Part shown: piece by piece, positions 1 through 8,204 of the stretch
Layout: each line of letters opens with the position of its first letter
Position numbering within the stretch: the stretch's first letter is position 1
Source: Trachelipus rathkii
Taxonomy: Eukaryota > Arthropoda > Malacostraca > Isopoda > Trachelipodidae
Assembly (NCBI GenBank): GCA_015478945.1
Contig: JABUQX010117035.1
Coordinates: forward strand, 1-10,000
DNA length: 10,000 nucleotides
Reading direction: 5' to 3'
Program-made: the position numbers and the translations under genes
The notes under the pieces: generated by a model
What the model was told of the DNA's origin: nothing
Seen by the model: the letters and a program-made list of their open reading frames with translations, nothing else
Databases searched by the model: none

Positions 1-80
1 AATTTCTATCTCTATTGGCTTATCAATAGTGCTTATGAGTGAGACAATTTATGATCATCACACATATGTAAGTCCGAGTT
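1..80. other. Left flank, no gene seen
   Basis: This is AT-rich sequence with no ORF and no recognised repeat. I compared it by eye with the reverse complement of the right flank beyond 8720 and saw no convincing match. The outer end of the left arm therefore seems to fall near position 75-90, although the edge is blurred by AT-rich sequence. No target-site duplication could be identified between this flank and the right flank. Confidence 0.4.
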
Positions 81-84
81 TTAT

Positions 85-660
85 TAAATAATCCTATATA
101 TAAAAGCTAAGTAATCAATAAATATATTCAAAACCACCATTATAATATCATAGACCAGTCATCCAACCTCTACCTCCTGACCCTCTGTGATCTAATTGAT
201 TCTATTTGATTATGAGATCAAATTTTTTTACTAAATATACTGTTAATACGCATTTTAACATACCCTAAAGCTAGTAAAATATCACTTAAAATGCAAACCA
301 CGCATCAACCTCCCACTGATCATTCCTATAGTGATCTTATTGATCTATTTGATTAAGGTCTCATATTATTTATTACTAAATGTATACGTTATTTACATAC
401 ATTTACAAAGCAGTAAAATCAGCTAAATCAAACCACTAATCCAACCTCCCTCCTGTCCAATAGTGATCTATTGATCTATTGATTAAGGTCATGATCCTTT
501 TTATTCACTAAAATATTTTCAATGTTTTACATTACACCCTTATAGCAGTAAAATCACTAAATCAATACCACCAATCATCCAGCATCGCAACCTCCCTCCT
601 TGACACCTGCTGTATGGATTCCTTAAATCGATCTATTGATTAATTGTCACATTAATCGAG
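85..660 (+). repeat. Outer tandem array, left arm (about 130-bp unit)
   Basis: About four degenerate copies are present. In left-arm orientation each reads roughly: CCCTAAAGCAGTAAATCA, then CCACC-ATCCAACCTCCCTCCTGACC, then TGTGATCTATTGATCTATTG, then an AT-rich stretch with ACTAAAT and TTTACAT. The GTGATC/CGATC anchors are at about 187, 331, 463 and 628, giving spacings of about 144, 132 and 165 bp. The unit contains its own short repetition of GATCTATT. The array forms the outer end of the inverted repeat and pairs with the array at about 8205-8690. The first copy, at about 85-200, is the most degraded. Confidence 0.8.
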
Positions 661-740
661 TATCCATTTTTGAATAATACACATAACAATAAAATACAAA
701 GTTTTCAGTATAAAATGAATCAATCATATATGTTGATGTA

Positions 741-2045
741 TACAAAGTTTTCACATTAATAAAGTTTTTAACTTAGTAATTCAATTGAAATTGAATATAA
801 TAACCCACAAGCGACAAACCTAATCAACATCTTAAGCACGAATACACTGTAAACGTTAACAAAGATTCCAACCCTTAAAAACAGAAAAGTAACTAACATA
901 ACATTAACCAAAAACGTAACTTATTACACACTTATTGTCAGCATGTCTCTAACATAACAAAGTTAATTTTACATTAACAATGGATTTACGTAGCATTTAG
1001 AGTATCATTTCGTGTAGTAATTATCATTAACAGACCTAAAGAGTAAAATATCTACTAACGTAACAAAGTTATTCTAGAATTTAATAAGCTTAGCAATAGC
1101 ATCAAACTGAATCAAAATATAATATAAACATAAGGCAAAACCAGACACATCTTAAGCTTAGAATATCTAATCTGCTAGATCCATTATACAAAGTTTTCCA
1201 CACTTAAACACCTGTAATTTATTATAATAGTAACTAAACTATAGCACGCTAAACGTAACCTATTCTTATTTTAATACAACCATATCTTCCAACATACGAT
1301 ATGTTTAATTATACACTAACATGGTTAATATTATAACTAATTTATCAACAAACAATGGTTAATTATCATACTGTCAATCAATATACTCTAACATAATAAT
1401 AATAGGTTTACCCTCTCATATAAACTAACAAAAGTCGATAACATGAACCTAAACAATAATGTACATAAAGACCATCACTTAAACACAACTTTGCACACGA
1501 ATATAACTGATTAAACTATATAACAAAGTCCACATTAACGCACAGTAAGTAACTAACATTGGTATGTATAAATACACGCGACCCTATACTCTTACTCTTT
1601 TTCAGCATATCTACTTAACATATTAACGTTATTCTTACATCTAACACACATAAATTTAGTCAAAAATGTATCATATTACTTGTCCGATTATCATACTTGA
1701 TCATACAAATAATATGCTAACATAACAATGTTTTCATACATTAAATAAAGCTAACATAGCAATTCACCTGAACTAGGAATAATGTACAAGCGACAAACCT
1801 AACACAACTTACACTACATTAATAACTGTTAAACATTAACAATAAAGTTATCCTGACTAAAATACACCTGGTAAATGTAAAACTAAACTTTACATACAAA
1901 ACTTTAACCTAATTTATACTTTTTTCAAGCATAATCTCTTAACATATTTAACTGTTAATCTTACATTGACTCTACCAGTAAACATTTATCAAAAATGTGT
2001 CATAATAATTATATTTTATTATTTTTTTACCTAAACGCCTACATA
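741..2045 (+). repeat. 325-bp tandem array, left arm, outer block
   Basis: Four degenerate copies start at about 741, 1061, 1388 and 1717 with a block like AACATAACAAAGTTTTCACATTAA. A second anchor inside the unit, AGCATATCTCTTAACATATT, recurs at about 941, 1281, 1604 and 1929, giving spacings of 340, 323 and 325 bp. Other shared blocks are ACAAGCGACAAACCTAA, CACACTTAAACACCTGTAA and AAAACGTAAC. The strand is strikingly poor in G: 1801-1860 has 12 C and 3 G. No open frame persists from copy to copy, so this is satellite-like and not coding. Confidence 0.8.
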
Positions 2046-2379
2046 ATTAATATCATAACTAGAGTAAGACGAATAAGTAAGTTTTTTAGGTCTTATTCTT
2101 GTGTTAGTTAATCTGCCGGCACATCCTTTTCAGAAAATATCTCAACTCATAATTATCATGAAAAAATGATTTTATAGTTTTTAACCTATATAGCTATAAA
2201 GACGTTGATGCAATAACTTATTATATTTGACCCTATGGGCAGGTAATACAAGCAAATGTAGCCGCAGTCAGCCATGGTCGTGTTGTTTACGATTTAGAAT
2301 TTATAATGACACAATTTGATTTATCGTTGTGATACGCATACCTCGCTAAGATATCAACAATACAAGCGTAGAGATGCGG

Positions 2380-2391
2380 GGAGATGTCTCC
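2380..2391. promoter_or_regulatory. GGAGATGTCTCC inverted motif, left arm
   Basis: The site has 5-bp half-sites GGAGA/TCTCC around a 2-bp centre. It lies about 100 bp upstream of the CCAAT motif and is preserved exactly in the other arm at 6511-6522. The symmetry is compatible with a dimeric protein site, but no specific factor can be named. Confidence 0.4.
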
Positions 2392-2477
2392 GTATCAGCA
2401 CTGGCGAAAAACTATCCTACTGAAGAAATTAGTGTATAAACAACCCCCTTAATGTAATGAGATCTTTCTTTCAACAA

Positions 2478-2544
2478 CCAATCAGAAGAAAGTAAACAAG
2501 ATACGAAGTACGAATGAACCATATCAGTTCAAAGGGTATATATT
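2478..2544 (+). promoter_or_regulatory. Putative CCAAT + TATA promoter, left arm
   Basis: CCAATCAG at 2478-2485 is followed 55-60 bp later by GGGTATATATT (TATA-like core 2537-2544) on the same strand. That order and spacing are usual for RNA polymerase II promoters. The same pair is kept in mirrored position in the other arm. Transcription would run through (AAC)n toward the palindrome centre. No downstream ORF exists, so any product would be a non-coding or hairpin RNA. In AT-rich DNA a TATA-like string alone is weak evidence. The call rests on its pairing with CCAAT and its preservation in both arms. Confidence 0.35.
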
Positions 2545-2556
2545 CTCTCGTTAGAT

Positions 2557-2634
2557 CAACAACAACAACAACAACAACACAACAACAACAACAACAACAA
2601 CAACCAATAATCCTAACAACAACAACAACACAAC
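2557..2634 (+). repeat. (AAC)n microsatellite, left arm
   Basis: This is a run of CAA/AAC triplets with an off-phase base near 2579 and an interruption (CCAATAATCCT) at about 2604-2614. It lies just downstream of the TATA-like site. Its partner is (GTT)n at 6244-6339. The two arms differ in triplet number and in interruptions, as expected for a slippage-prone microsatellite or for read noise. Confidence 0.95.
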
Positions 2635-2704
2635 GAGAGCTACAATAACATAGAACAAAAGATAAGTTCCTTTTATTACTTAACATCGAACGAGAAATAT
2701 ATGT

Positions 2705-3540
2705 ACTTAAAACGTAACATTGTTTTCACATTAATGAAGCTAACATAGCATTACCAGAGGCTAAGAATAATAATGTACAACGACGAATTCTAACAAACTA
2801 TAAGCACGAACATAAACTGATTTAAGCATTAAAAAGTTTCCACACTTAAACACCTGTAAAGTAACTGAGGCCATTAAGCATACAAAACGTAAACTATATC
2901 ATAATATTTACGCAAAACATATCTTTTATACTATTAACGTTAAATTTTACATTGAATCTACCAGTATATTAACAAGAAATTATAATTGCATAAGACCTTG
3001 TTTAATATCATACAGAGCAGCGAAAGATTGCTAACATAACGTAACAAAGTTTCGACATTAATAAAGCTAACATAACATAAGCGAAACTAAGAATAATGAT
3101 GTAACAACGACTATAACATCCTAAAACACCCCTACGTGCGAATAAAACCACTAAAATTAACAAACTGTCTGCACTATAACAGCAGTTAAAGTACCATACA
3201 CATCGTGCAAACGTAACGCTATTCAGCACTCTTTCAAGCAATATCTGCTTAACATAAATCAATGGCAATTTTACATTAACGATCGTAAATATTTAACAAA
3301 AGTTTTAGCATAAACCTGTCTAATCATAATACTGACAAAGAATATAATGCTAACGTAACAAATGTTTTACATCAACTTCGTAATATTTAACAAAAATTCA
3401 TCATAACCTCGTCTAAATATCATTATCCCCAGCGAATAATTGCAAACATAACAAAGTTTTAACCAAACATAACAAAAAATAACAAAACTTTATCTGACAT
3501 AACATAAAAATAAGTTCTTTTGAAAAAAATATCACAGTAA
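2705..3540 (+). repeat. 325-bp tandem array, left arm, inner block
   Basis: Further copies of the 325-bp unit start at about 2709, 3035 and 3353 (the last partial), spaced 326 and 318 bp. They share AACATTGTTTTCACATTAA, AAGCTAACATAGC, CACACTTAAACACCTGTAAA and ATTTTACATTGAATCTACC. From about 3270 the copies break into shorter pieces built on ATATTTAACAAAA and AACATAACAAAGTTTT. The block ends where the solitary outer-unit copy begins. Confidence 0.75.
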
Positions 3541-3544
3541 AGCG

Positions 3545-3660
3545 TATTAGTTACTGATTTTAAGACAGTAAATCAGTAAATCAGTAAATCAAGCCCCCCA
3601 TCCAGCAGTCCCCTACCCATCCCATCCGCTCTGTGATCTATTGAACTATTGATTACAAGT
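3545..3660 (+). repeat. Solitary displaced outer-unit copy, left arm
   Basis: One further copy of the outer-array unit sits alone near the inner third of the arm. It has AGTAAATCAG, then CCATCCAGCAG, a C-rich middle, then TGTGATCTATTGAACTATTG and GATTA. It is separated by nearly 3 kb of other modules from the array at 85-660. Its partner is at about 5225-5335. At 3566-3589 it contains three exact head-to-tail copies of the 8-mer CAGTAAAT. Confidence 0.8.
3566..3589 (+). repeat. CAGTAAAT x3 short tandem repeat
   Basis: Three perfect contiguous copies of the 8-mer CAGTAAAT are followed by CAAGCC. The right-arm counterpart at about 5293-5320 keeps the same pattern in reverse complement, but two of its copies are interrupted by extra bases. 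Elsewhere in the outer-array units the block appears as one or two copies (for example AGTAAATCACTAAATC). The number of 8-mers is therefore variable between units. Confidence 0.85.
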
Positions 3661-3664
3661 ACAT

Positions 3665-4442
3665 AATTTCGAGTATCATTTTGGATAAAACATAACATAA
3701 AAATATAGGTTTCTTTATATAACTGACTAAACGAGATATTAAATATGACTATTAATAAACCAATCAATAAGTTTTCCAGCATGACATATTTAAAATGCAT
3801 AACATATCATAGACCAAGTAGCTAAGAATTATTTTAATGATATCTAAATATGCAAAATCCTACATACCTCACGCGTTAGGAATTAATCAGCTAACATCAC
3901 TGGAATAATTTCCCTAACATTTATTCAATAAGGTAAAGTAGCTAATCAGGTTCCATTACAATACTCGAATATATGTTCCCACTTTTCACGACAATATCAA
4001 GCCAATCAGGTAAAGCCGATAGTATCAAGTTAACAAAAATCCCTTAACAAATGTGAAACCAATCTTGATAGATATCTCTTAACATCTTGAACTATGATAA
4101 TTTGACACATCTTCAATTCAAAAGTGTCCACTCGTTTTCGAGAGTAATAACACAATTGTCATTTTGACCTAATGAATTATATCGTAGACATAGCAAAATC
4201 CTAATGGGCATTTAACCTAAACATTATACTCCAATCAAAAACTTATCCTAAGACTCACGTTTCTAACACATCATTCGTCCAAGTTAACAACAGTAAATAC
4301 TCTTAACATAACTAATTCATACTTCTCACAAATTCAGTGTTATTTTTCACATTGTCATAGTAATAATATTTAACATAACATACCTAACTTAAGAATAAAC
4401 AGGTTTCATTAAACAAGATTATCTAAAGCAACACATCACCAC
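3665..4442 (+). repeat. Inner single-copy segment, left arm
   Basis: About 770 bp leads to the hinge and is present once per arm (partner about 4465-5225). No tandem structure, ORF or RNA gene is seen. The last 70 bp (about 4375-4442) pair well with 4465-4540, for example CCTAACTTAAGAATAAAC and ATTAA-CAAGA-TATCTA. The middle, about 4080-4330, is noisier but still in register, with shared blocks such as TCAATTCAAAAGTGTC and AGACTCACGTTTCTAACACA. Confidence 0.75.
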
Positions 4443-4464
4443 CCGAGAGAAAACCCAATGGAAT
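4443..4464. other. Palindrome hinge / spacer
   Basis: About 20 nt separate the two arms and do not pair with each other. The sequence is moderately GC-rich for this window (CGAGAGAAAACCCAATGGAA). As single-stranded DNA or RNA it would be the loop of a hairpin with arms of more than 4 kb. It does not match the long-read hairpin adapter as I recall it, which has an (AAC)4 stretch and a GGAGGAGG stretch. That weakens, but does not exclude, a missed-adapter explanation. Confidence 0.8.
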
Positions 4465-5225
4465 GGTGATGATGTTTGTCTTATAGATACTCTTGGTTAA
4501 TGAAAACTTGTTTATTCTTAAGTTAGGTACGTTATGTTAATATTAATCTATGACAATGTGAAAATTATACACTGATATGAGAGTTAGATGTAAATGATGG
4601 TTTTTTGTAAGTATATTACTGTTGTTACTGACGATTTGATGTGTTAGTAAACGTGAGTCTAGGTTATAAGTTTTTGTTGAGTAATGGTAGTAGGTTTGCC
4701 CTAGAATTTTGCTAAATGTCTACTGATATTCCATAGGTCAAATGAATGTTATAACTCTCGTAAACCGAGATAGACACTTTGAATGAAGAATAGTGTCAAT
4801 TCAATAGTTCAAGATGTTGGTATCTTTGATAGATTGGTCACTTTGTTAAGGATTTTGTTAGATAATATTCTGATTATTTAGAGCTTTACTCTGTTGTTGT
4901 ATGTACCGTTGATAAAGTAAGGTGAACAATATCGAGTAATTTGTTATGACTTGTTAGCTACTTTACTTTGGATTAAGTAGTGGAATTTTCAGGATGTTAA
5001 GCTTGATTATTCATACGACCGAGGTACATTGTGTAGTTGTCATTTGTACAATTAATTAATTTTCTTAGTTATGGTTTATTGGTATTATGTTGCTTTATTG
5101 ATGCTTGAAACTTTTGTTGTGTATTAAGCATATATTCGTAGGTCAAGTATATAAAATGAACTTATTTTTCTATTGTTATGTTTATCATCCAAATAATAGA
5201 TACTTTCGAAATAATGACTTGATAT
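4465..5225 (-). repeat. Inner single-copy segment, right arm
   Basis: This is the reverse-complement partner of 3665-4442. The segment starts at the hinge and runs outward through the complements of CCTAACTTAAGAATAAAC, CACGTTTACTAACACATC and GACACTATTCTTCATTC. No gene was seen. It is G/T-rich on the plus strand, whereas its partner is A/C-rich. Confidence 0.75.
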
Positions 5226-5335
5226 ATATAGAATTCAATTAGATCTACAGCGGATGGGATGCAGGTAGGGGTTACTGCTGGATAGGTGGCTTGATTACTG
5301 ATTTACCTGAATTTACTTGCTTTAAAAATCAAGTA
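5225..5335 (-). repeat. Solitary displaced outer-unit copy, right arm
   Basis: This is the mirror partner of the copy at 3545-3660. It reads AGATCTACAGCGGATGGGAT, GCAGGTAGGGG, CTGCTGGATAGG, then GATTACTGATTTACCTG and a TTTACTTGCTTTAAAA end. Its presence in both arms shows that the displaced copy existed before the arms were duplicated and inverted. Confidence 0.8.
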
Positions 5336-5344
5336 AACTATTAC

Positions 5345-6195
5345 GTTTTTAACTGTGATATTTTATTCAAAGAACTTTTTTATGTTATGTTTAGGATAAA
5401 GTTTTGTTATTTTTTGTTTTATGTTTTTGGTTAAACTTTGTTTATGTTTGCAATTATTCGCTGGGGATTATGATATTTATGACGAGGTTATTTGATAGAA
5501 TTTTTTTTGGTTAAATATTAACGAAGTTGATTGTACAAATCATTTTGTTTACGTATAAAGTCTATTTATTCTTTGTCAGATATTAATGATTATGAACAGG
5601 TTTATGCTATAACTTTTGTTTAAATATTACGATGTTAATGTAAAATTTAGCATATAGATATTTGTTAGAGAATATGTTGAAAGAGTGGTGAATACGGTTA
5701 CGTTTTGCACGATGTGTTTAGGTACTTTTAACTGCTGTTAATGTGGCAAGAAGTTATTTTGGTAATGTTAAGTGGTTTATTCGCAACGTATAGGGGTGTT
5801 AGGTTTTGTCGTATGTAGCATCATATTCTTTAGTTCAGGTTATGTTATGTTAGGCTTTATTATGTGGAAACTTTGTTAAGTTAGCATACTTTCGCTGCTT
5901 TTTATGATAATTAAACAAGGTTATTATAAATTCTCTTGTTTAATATATACTGTGTCAATGTAAAATAACGTTATAATGTTTTAGAGATATGGTTTTGGTA
6001 AAGTAATAGAATATGGTACGTTTTTTTGTATGCAATGTCAGTTTACTTTACAGGTGTTAAGTGTGGAAAACTTTTTTAATGTTAACAGTTTATTTCCGTG
6101 CTTAAGTTGTGTTAGATTCCGTCCGTTGTCACATTATTTTCTTAGCTTCTGGTTATGCTAGGTTTAGTGCTTCATTAATGTGAAAAATACAATGT
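5345..6195 (-). repeat. 325-bp tandem array, right arm, inner block
   Basis: Mirror of 2705-3540. Boundary blocks resembling TGTGGAAACTTTGTTAAGTTAGC occur at about 5862 and 6180 (318 bp apart). Internal anchors resembling AGAGATATGGTTGAAAA are at about 5667 and 5985. The plus strand is C-poor: 5641-5700 has 14 G and 2 C. No coding frame persists through successive copies. Confidence 0.75.
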
Positions 6196-6243
6196 TTACG
6201 TTGCATATATTACGTTGGTTAGTATTAAAAGAACTTATTTTTT

Positions 6244-6339
6244 TTGTTGCTATTGTTATTGTTGTTGTTTGTTGTTGTTGTTGTTGTTGATTGTTGTGTT
6301 TGTTGTTTGTTGTTGTTTGTTGTTTGTTGTTGTTGTTGT
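6244..6339 (-). repeat. (GTT)n microsatellite, right arm
   Basis: Runs of GTT triplets are interrupted several times by extra T (GTTT) or by GATT. It is the reverse complement of the (AAC)n at 2557-2634 and about 18 bp longer. Read in frame it yields Cys/Val/Leu runs, which explains the spurious short open frames at both places. Confidence 0.95.
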
Positions 6340-6350
6340 CTTAACTGAGA

Positions 6351-6428
6351 TATATATACCCTTTTTGAACTTGATATGGTTTTCAATTTCGTACATCGTA
6401 TTCTTGTTTACTTTCTTCTGATTGGTTG
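6351..6428 (-). promoter_or_regulatory. Putative CCAAT + TATA promoter, right arm
   Basis: On the minus strand CCAAT (6421-6425, ATTGG on plus) precedes TATATATA (6351-6358) by roughly 60 bp. This mirrors the left-arm pair at 2478-2544. Transcription would run toward lower coordinates, that is, toward the palindrome centre, so the two putative promoters converge. No ORF lies downstream. Functional status is inferred only from motif spacing and conservation between arms. Confidence 0.35.
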
Positions 6429-6510
6429 TTGAAAGAAAGAATCTTCATTACATTTAAGGGTTGTTTATACACTATTTTCTTCAGTAGGATAGTTTTCGCA
6501 GTGCTGATAC

Positions 6511-6522
6511 GGAGACATCTCC
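6511..6522. promoter_or_regulatory. GGAGACATCTCC inverted motif, right arm
   Basis: This is an exact reverse-complement match to the left-arm motif at 2380-2391, in the same position relative to CCAAT. The neighbouring bases are also well conserved (CAGTGCTGATAC before it on the plus strand). The binding partner is unknown. Confidence 0.4.
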
Positions 6523-6834
6523 CGCGTCTATCCTCTCGTTGTTGTTGATAATCTTTTACGAGGATTTCGTATATTCACAACGATTGTGTCCATTTATATT
6601 AATTCGTAAAACCGCATGGCTTGACTTCTATCATTTTGCTTGTATTCTGCGAGGGTCAATATATAATAAGTATTTGCATCACTTTATGCCAAATGGTTAA
6701 TAAAAATCATTTTTTCATGTTTTAGAGTTGGTAATTTTTTCTGAAAGGATGTCGGAGTCTAAAAAGAGTAAAACGTTACCTATATAATACTTTACTTTAT
6801 TCCGTCTTTATCTCGTTATAGGGTATTATGAGGG

Positions 6835-8130
6835 TTAGGTTATGAGCATTATGACTACATTTTTTGATAAAATTGTTACTAAGTGTCATATGTAAGATTA
6901 ACGTTAATATGTTAGAGATATGCTTGAAAAATTATAAAAATAGGTTACGTTTTGTATGTAAAGTTAGTTACTTTTACCGTTGTTAAGATCTGGAGCTTTG
7001 TTAACGTTTACAGTTTATTTGTGTGTAAGTTTGTTGTAGGTTTTTTTTTTTTTATAGTCCCCCCCCCTTGTTTTTTATCGTTGTACATTATTTTCCTTGT
7101 TCATATGATGCTATGTTAGCTTTATTAAATGTGAAAACATTGTTATGTTAGCATTATATTATTGATTTGTTGATCAGATATGATAATCGGACAAGGTTTT
7201 GATACATTTTTGCTAAATATTAGTGTGTTAGTGGTAATATTAACGTTAATATGTTAGAAGATATGCTTGAAAAAGTAAGAATAGGATACGCGTTTTTTGT
7301 ATACCATGTTAGTTACTTTACTGGCGTTAAGTGTGGAACTTTTATTGTTAATGTTAACAGTTTTATTCGTTTGCAAGTTGTGTAATGGTTTGTTCTTTGT
7401 AAACATTATTTTCCTTGTTCATGTTACGCTTTGTTTAGTTTTATTGATGGGGAAAGCTTATTATGTTAGAGTATATTTGTTGAGCAGTATGATATTAACC
7501 AATGGTGTGATAAATTTTAGTTAAATATTAAACCATGTTAGTTGGTAAAATTAAACATCGTTTAATGTTTGGAGGATATGGTTGATAAAAGTAATGAAGG
7601 TACAGTTATTTTGCGTGCTATGTTAGTTACTATTTAAGGTGTTAATGTGGAACTTTTGTTATAGGTTGAAGTTTCAGTTTAATATATATCTTGCTTTATG
7701 AGATGTTGTCTGGTTTGCCCTTTTGTACATTATATTCTTAGTTCAGTTTGAATGCTATGCTAGCTTTATTAGTGTGAAAACTTTTTGTTACGTTAGAGTA
7801 TACTCCTTGGTCTGTATGATATTACACACGGTTATGGTAAATTTTGTTAGGCATATTACCATGTTAATGTAAAAATTTAAACATTGTTTTTATGTTATAG
7901 AGACATGCTGACCAAGTGTGAATATAGTTATCGTTTGGATGTTTATGTTAGTTACTTCACTGCTTTTAAGTGTGGAATCTTTGTTATAACGTTTACAGTT
8001 TATTCGTACGTATGATGTTGTTAGGTTTGTCGTTGTGAGTTTATTATTCATAAATTTCAAGATGATAGCTAAGTAATCTTTTTAAATGTGAAACTTTGTT
8101 ACAATTTCAACATATATTGATTGATCTTTG
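6835..8130 (-). repeat. 325-bp tandem array, right arm, outer block
   Basis: Mirror of 741-2045. Blocks resembling TGTGAAAACTTTGTTATGTTAG occur at about 7130, 7447, 7772 and 8090 (spacings 317, 325 and 318 bp). The anchor AGATATGCTTGAAAA or a variant recurs at about 6912, 7258, 7571 and 7900. Going inward, 7130 to 6180 is about three periods, matching the in-phase gap seen in the left arm. No gene was seen: the 75-codon frame at 7297-7524 does not persist in the other copies. Confidence 0.8.
7041..7076. repeat. Homopolymer-rich insertion, right arm only
   Basis: A run of 13 T, then ATAGT, then 9 C and a T-rich end interrupt a 325-bp unit between GTTGTAGG and ATCGTTGTACATTATT. The left-arm counterpart near 1785-1800 goes straight from GTACAAGCGA to CAAACCTAAC, so about 30 bp are present in one arm only. 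It could be a genuine insertion after arm formation or a base-calling artefact. Confidence 0.7.
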
Positions 8131-8204
8131 TATACTGAATCATTTGATTTAAGTTATTTTTTATTTCATATAATGATATTCTCGATAATGTGAACTCAAT
8201 CATT

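Larger units (their letters stand above)
2045..2705 (+). repeat. Single-copy core of left arm
   Basis: This stretch of about 660 bp interrupts the 325-bp array. It is not itself tandem, but it is present once in each arm (partner about 6195-6835). It is less G-poor than the surrounding repeats and contains GGAGATGTCTCC (2380-2391), CCAAT (2478-2482), a TATA-like site (2537-2544) and (AAC)n. The part at 2380-2550 aligns with the other arm almost base for base apart from small indels, making it the cleanest segment of the arm. I recognise no protein, tRNA, rRNA or spliceosomal RNA in it. The flanking 325-bp copies stay in phase across it: 1717 to 2709 is about three periods. Confidence 0.7.
80..4442 (+). 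repeat. Left arm of giant inverted repeat
   Basis: This segment of about 4.36 kb is repeated in reverse complement at about 4465-8700. Landmarks pair in mirrored order, and the sum of paired coordinates stays near 8800-8910: (AAC)n 2557-2634 with (GTT)n 6244-6339, GGAGATGTCTCC 2380 with 6511, CCAAT 2478 with ATTGG 6421, the solitary outer-unit copy near 3635 with the one near 5245, and CCTAACTTAAGAATAAAC near 4383 with its complement near 4510. The slow drift of the sum shows that the right arm is slightly shorter. The arm is modular: outer tandem array, 325-bp array, single-copy core, more 325-bp copies, inner single-copy segment. No gene of any size is supported inside it. Alternatives to a foldback transposable element are a palindromic chromosomal duplication or a fold-back sequencing artefact. 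Confidence 0.93.
6195..6835 (-). repeat. Single-copy core of right arm
   Basis: Partner of 2045-2705, read on the minus strand. It holds, in mirrored order, (GTT)n, the TATA-like site, ATTGG (CCAAT on minus), GGAGACATCTCC and an AT-rich tail that includes the complement of CATGAAAAAATGATTTT. In the 150 bp around 6350-6520 nearly all differences from the left arm are one- or two-base indels. The only open frame (6215-6421) is an artefact of the (GTT)n run. Confidence 0.7.

Noticed and set aside
85..660. CRISPR-like array (repeats with spacers)
   Set aside because: The whole unit repeats, including the 'spacer' part; copies are degenerate, the period is uneven and the context is not prokaryotic.
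2557..2634. Long-read hairpin adapter (contains AAC/GTT triplets)
   Set aside because: The run is far longer than the adapter, lacks its other blocks and is not at the palindrome centre.
2471..2686. 71-codon minus-strand open frame rich in Cys and Val
   Set aside because: It is translation of the (AAC)n/(GTT)n microsatellite; composition is low complexity and the frame breaks in the mirrored copy.
3008..3268. 86-codon minus-strand open frame, the longest in the window
   Set aside because: It lies in a 325-bp satellite unit, is not open in the other copies and shows no recognisable domain.
3573..3800. 75-codon minus-strand open frame
   Set aside because: It reads through the solitary outer-unit repeat copy and part of the adjacent inner segment; I see no support from the mirrored segment at 5100-5330 and no known motif.
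6215..6421. 68-codon plus-strand open frame
   Set aside because: It is a (GTT)n artefact giving Cys/Leu/Val runs.
6495..6530. U4-like snRNA start (TTTCGCAGTGCTGATAC)
   Set aside because: Similarity to the U4 5' end is confined to a few bases; no following stem or Sm site was seen.
7297..7524. 75-codon hydrophobic plus-strand open frame that could look like a membrane peptide
   Set aside because: The T-rich strand makes Leu/Val/Phe codons by composition; sister 325-bp copies are not open in this frame.
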